A stretch of 7,926 bases of DNA, taken from NCBI GenBank assembly GCA_024404065.1, contig JAKSQR010000067.1, forward strand, positions 1 to 7,926, given 5' to 3'. Of this stretch, positions 5,591 through 7,926 are shown piece by piece. The notes under the pieces are model-generated. The model ran no database searches. It was not told the origin of the DNA and saw nothing but the letters and a program-made list of their open reading frames with translations. The position numbers were made by a program, and so were the translations under genes. The first letter of the stretch is position 1, and every line of letters begins with the position of its first letter. Source of the stretch: Clostridia bacterium (GTDB taxonomy: Bacteria > Bacillota > Clostridia > Oscillospirales > Acutalibacteraceae).

Positions 5591-6358
5591 ATGAATAAAG
5601 CAACACGTAAAACAGTTATCGCAGGTAACTGGAAGATGAATAAAACTCCCTCAGAAGCAAAGGCACTCATCACAGAGATGAAGCCCCTTGTTGCAGATGC
5701 AGATTGTGACGTAGTTCTCTGCGTTCCTTTCATTGACATCGCTGCAGCAATCGAAGCAGCTGAAGGCTCAAACATCAAGATTGGTGCTGAGAACGTACAC
5801 TTCAAGGCAAGCGGCGCATACACAGGCGAAATTTCAGCTGATATGCTCAAGGAAGCAGGCGTTGAATACGTTGTAATCGGTCACTCAGAAAGAAGACAGT
5901 ACTTTGGTGAAACAGATCAGACTGTAAACCTTCGTACACTTGCAGCTCTTAACGCTGGCCTTAAGGCTATCGTTTGTGTTGGTGAAACACTTGAGCAGAG
6001 AGAGCTTGGTTACACTGAAACACTTCTTAAGTATCAGACAAAGATGGCTCTTACAAACGTAACAAAAGAGCAGCTTGCTAATGTAATTATTGCTTACGAA
6101 CCCGTTTGGGCTATCGGTACAGGCGTTACTGCTACTGATGACCAGGCTGACGAAGGCAACGGCTATGTTCGTGCAGCAGTTGCAGAAGCTTACGGTGCAG
6201 ACGTTGCTGAAACTGTTACAGTTCAGTACGGCGGCTCAATGAATGCTAAGAATGCTGAAGGCCTTCTTTCAAAGGTTAATGTTGATGGCGGTCTTATCGG
6301 CGGCGCATCACTTAAGGCTGAGGATTTCTCAATCATCGTAAAGGCAGCTTCAAAATAA
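5591..6358 (+). CDS. tpiA: Triosephosphate isomerase
   Basis: Interconverts dihydroxyacetone phosphate and glyceraldehyde-3-phosphate in the cytoplasm. The 255-residue TIM barrel is of normal length and shows every active-site element: GNWKMN (12-17, Asn13 and Lys15), VVIGHSERR (94-102, electrophile His98), AYEPVWAIGTG (168-178, catalytic base Glu170 and mobile loop 6), YGGSMNAKNA (213-222) and GGLIGGASLK (233-242) for phosphate binding. After GTG the common Lys is Val (GTGVTAT), at the end of loop 6 and not a catalytic residue. ATG 5591 has AAGAGGA (5577-5583) 7 nt upstream. The 27-nt gap after pgk holds no promoter or hairpin, so the two are co-transcribed. Confidence 0.98.
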   Translation: MNKATRKTVIAGNWKMNKTPSEAKALITEMKPLVADADCDVVLCVPFIDIAAAIEAAEGSNIKIGAENVHFKASGAYTGEISADMLKEAGVEYVVIGHSERRQYFGETDQTVNLRTLAALNAGLKAIVCVGETLEQRELGYTETLLKYQTKMALTNVTKEQLANVIIAYEPVWAIGTGVTATDDQADEGNGYVRAAVAEAYGADVAETVTVQYGGSMNAKNAEGLLSKVNVDGGLIGGASLKAEDFSIIVKAASK

Positions 6359-6368
6359 TTTAACTAAT

Positions 6369-6396
6369 AACGGGTAGGATTTATTCTACCCGTTTT
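6369..6396 (+). terminator. Intergenic hairpin with short T tract between tpiA and gpmI (possible attenuator)
   Basis: A 9-bp stem (AACGGGTAG 6369-6377 with CTACCCGTT 6386-6394), an 8-nt loop and a tail of four Ts. It is shaped like an intrinsic terminator, but the stem is moderate and the tail short, so partial read-through into gpmI is likely. I see no clear promoter between it and gpmI. It could instead be a processing or mRNA-stability element protecting the pgk-tpiA 3' end. Confidence 0.6.
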
Positions 6397-6418
6397 AACT
6401 GTAAAAGGAGAAAACAAA

Positions 6419-7926
6419 ATGTCCGAAAAAGTTGTTCTTATAGTTATGGACGGCGTTGGCTTCTCAAAAACAGGTCTTGGTGATGCTGTTTCACTTGCCA
6501 ATATGCCCGTACTCAATAAACTTCTTAAAGAATGCCCCAATACCCGCCTTAAGGCTCACGGCGACGCTGTAGGTCTTCCTTCAGATGACGATATGGGTAA
6601 CAGTGAGGTTGGTCACAACGCTCTTGGCTGCGGTCAGATTTATTCACAGGGTGCAAAGCTTGTAAACGAATCCATCACATCAGGCAAAATTTATGAGTCT
6701 GACGCATGGAAGGAAGTTGCAGGTAACTGCCTTGATAAGAAATCAGCACTTCATTTCATCGGCCTTCTTTCCGATGGTAACGTTCACTCCAACATCAACC
6801 ACCTTTTTGCTATGATGGCAGAGGCAAAAGCAGAGGGTATCAAGAACGTTCACGTTCACATCCTTCTTGATGGCAGAGATGTTCCCGCAACATCAGCTCT
6901 CACTTATGTAGATGCTCTTGAAGCAAAAATTGCTGAGCTTAATGATGACACATTCACTGCTGATATCGCATCAGGCGGCGGCAGAATGAAGATTACAATG
7001 GACCGTTACGAGGCTGACTGGAATATGGTTAAGCTTGGTTGGGGTACTCACGTTAAGGGCGAAGGCAGACAGTTTGCATCAGCAACTGAAGCAATCGAAA
7101 CCTATCGTGCAGAAATCGCAGGCATTATTGACCAGGATCTTCCTCCCTTCGTAATTGCTAAGGATGGCGCTCCCGTTGGTGCAATCAACAATGGCGACAG
7201 CGTAATTCTTTATAACTTCAGAGGCGACAGAGCCCTTGAAATCTCAATGGCATTTGACTATGACCAGTTTGATAAGTTTGACAGAGGCGCAAAGCCCGAT
7301 GTTGTATATGCAGGTATGCTTCAGTATGACGGCGACCTTAAAATCCCCGTTAAGTACCTTGTAAATCCCCCCGAAATCAAGGAAACTCTTTCAGAGCTTC
7401 TTGTAAATGCAAATATGACTCAGTTTGCAGTTTCTGAAACTCAGAAGTACGGTCATGTAACATATTTCTGGAATGGTAATAAGAGTGGCAAGTTCAGCGA
7501 AGAGCTTGAGGATTACCTTGAGATTCCTTCAGATGTAGTTTCATTTGACCAGAGACCCTGGATGAAGAGTGCTGAGATTACAGACGCTGTTATTGAAGCT
7601 ATGTACAGCGGTAAGTATGATTTTATCCGTTGCAACTATCCTAATGGCGATATGGTAGGTCATACAGGCTCACTTGATGCTACAATCACCGCTTGCGAAG
7701 CAGTTGACCTTGGCCTTGCAAGAGTACTTAAGGTTGCTGACGAGCTTGGTGTAACAGTGCTTGTAACTGCTGACCACGGTAATGCAGATGAAATGCTTGA
7801 AAAGAATAAGAAGGGTGAGGTTCAGGTTCGTACTGCTCACTCACTTAACCCTGTTCCATTCATCATTTACTCAAAGAACAGCTATGAAATGAAGGAAGGC
7901 AACTTCGGCCTTGCAAACGTAGCTCC
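6419..7926 (+). CDS. gpmI: 2,3-bisphosphoglycerate-independent phosphoglycerate mutase, 3' end cut by window
   Basis: Interconverts 3- and 2-phosphoglycerate with a phosphoserine intermediate and two metal ions, the step after pgk. From ATG 6419 (AAGGAG at 6405-6410, 8 nt upstream) 502 residues are visible without a stop; judging by homologues, roughly 20-30 are missing after GLANVA. All expected residues are present: Asp11, nucleophile Ser62 in DMGNSEVGH, His123, Arg153-Asp154, Arg189, Arg196, Arg268, Arg271, Lys343, Asp411 and His415 in NGDMVGHTG, Asp452-His453 in TADHGNADEM, and His474. The segments IASGGGRMKITMDRYEADW, YAGMLQYDGDLK, YLVNPPEI and GHVTYFWNGNKSGKF resemble what I recall of the long plant/kinetoplastid-type enzyme more than the about 510-residue common bacterial type. 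It is probably co-transcribed with pgk-tpiA through the hairpin. Confidence 0.97.
   Translation, partial: MSEKVVLIVMDGVGFSKTGLGDAVSLANMPVLNKLLKECPNTRLKAHGDAVGLPSDDDMGNSEVGHNALGCGQIYSQGAKLVNESITSGKIYESDAWKEVAGNCLDKKSALHFIGLLSDGNVHSNINHLFAMMAEAKAEGIKNVHVHILLDGRDVPATSALTYVDALEAKIAELNDDTFTADIASGGGRMKITMDRYEADWNMVKLGWGTHVKGEGRQFASATEAIETYRAEIAGIIDQDLPPFVIAKDGAPVGAINNGDSVILYNFRGDRALEISMAFDYDQFDKFDRGAKPDVVYAGMLQYDGDLKIPVKYLVNPPEIKETLSELLVNANMTQFAVSETQKYGHVTYFWNGNKSGKFSEELEDYLEIPSDVVSFDQRPWMKSAEITDAVIEAMYSGKYDFIRCNYPNGDMVGHTGSLDATITACEAVDLGLARVLKVADELGVTVLVTADHGNADEMLEKNKKGEVQVRTAHSLNPVPFIIYSKNSYEMKEGNFGLANVA

Noticed and set aside
5113..5850. Long open frame (245 codons) on the minus strand across the pgk-tpiA junction
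   Set aside because: It lies antisense to two certain glycolytic genes, has no ribosome binding site pattern or recognisable domain, and arises from their biased codon use.
1..7926. A defence, mobile or otherwise undescribed multi-gene system
   Set aside because: No transposase, integrase, toxin-antitoxin, nuclease or helicase features, no terminal repeats and no compositional island; the tRNA shows no attachment-site duplication in the window.

Overview
The window looks like chromosomal DNA from a low-to-mid GC Gram-positive anaerobe, most likely a gut Clostridia member (Ruminococcus/Oscillospiraceae-like). The reasons are strong AGGAG-type ribosome binding sites before most genes, sigma-A-type promoters (TTGACA/TATAAT-like, 16-18 bp spacers), a lipoprotein with a Thr/Glu-rich linker, a tRNA gene with encoded CCA, and a pgk-tpiA-gpmI cluster. 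The taxon is inferred from style, not from a database match. The ordinary reading is housekeeping glycolysis on the right and a small membrane/lipid-related cluster on the left. I found no mobile element, CRISPR array, riboswitch or phage gene.

Left part, minus strand (1-3438): reading leftward from a promoter near 3500, a divergent glycerophosphodiester phosphodiesterase (2587-3438) overlaps by 17 bp a PldB-like alpha/beta hydrolase (1653-2603). A second good promoter (1606-1634) then drives a small lipoprotein (956-1576), followed by an acyltransferase-3 type membrane protein that runs off the window at base 1. The hydrolase/phosphodiesterase pair makes chemical sense as a two-step cytoplasmic breakdown of lysophospholipid, to glycerophosphodiester and then to glycerol-3-phosphate. 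That is inference from family membership plus overlap.

Centre (3439-4330): a divergent promoter pair with overlapping -10 boxes separates the phosphodiesterase from a rightward gene for a small four-helix membrane protein of unknown function (3536-4060). That gene converges on a tRNA-Arg(CCT) gene (minus, 4101-4177), and the two share a 12-bp hairpin terminator. The tRNA and the glycolytic cluster are divergently transcribed from separate promoters.

Right part, plus strand (4349-7926): phosphoglycerate kinase (pgk), triosephosphate isomerase (tpiA) and cofactor-independent phosphoglycerate mutase (gpmI, cut by the window end) follow one clear promoter. A hairpin with a short T tract sits between tpiA and gpmI and may tune expression of the last gene. 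The mutase keeps all expected catalytic residues, but in sequence style resembles the long plant/kinetoplastid-type enzyme rather than the common bacterial one. This is the most notable protein-level observation in the window.
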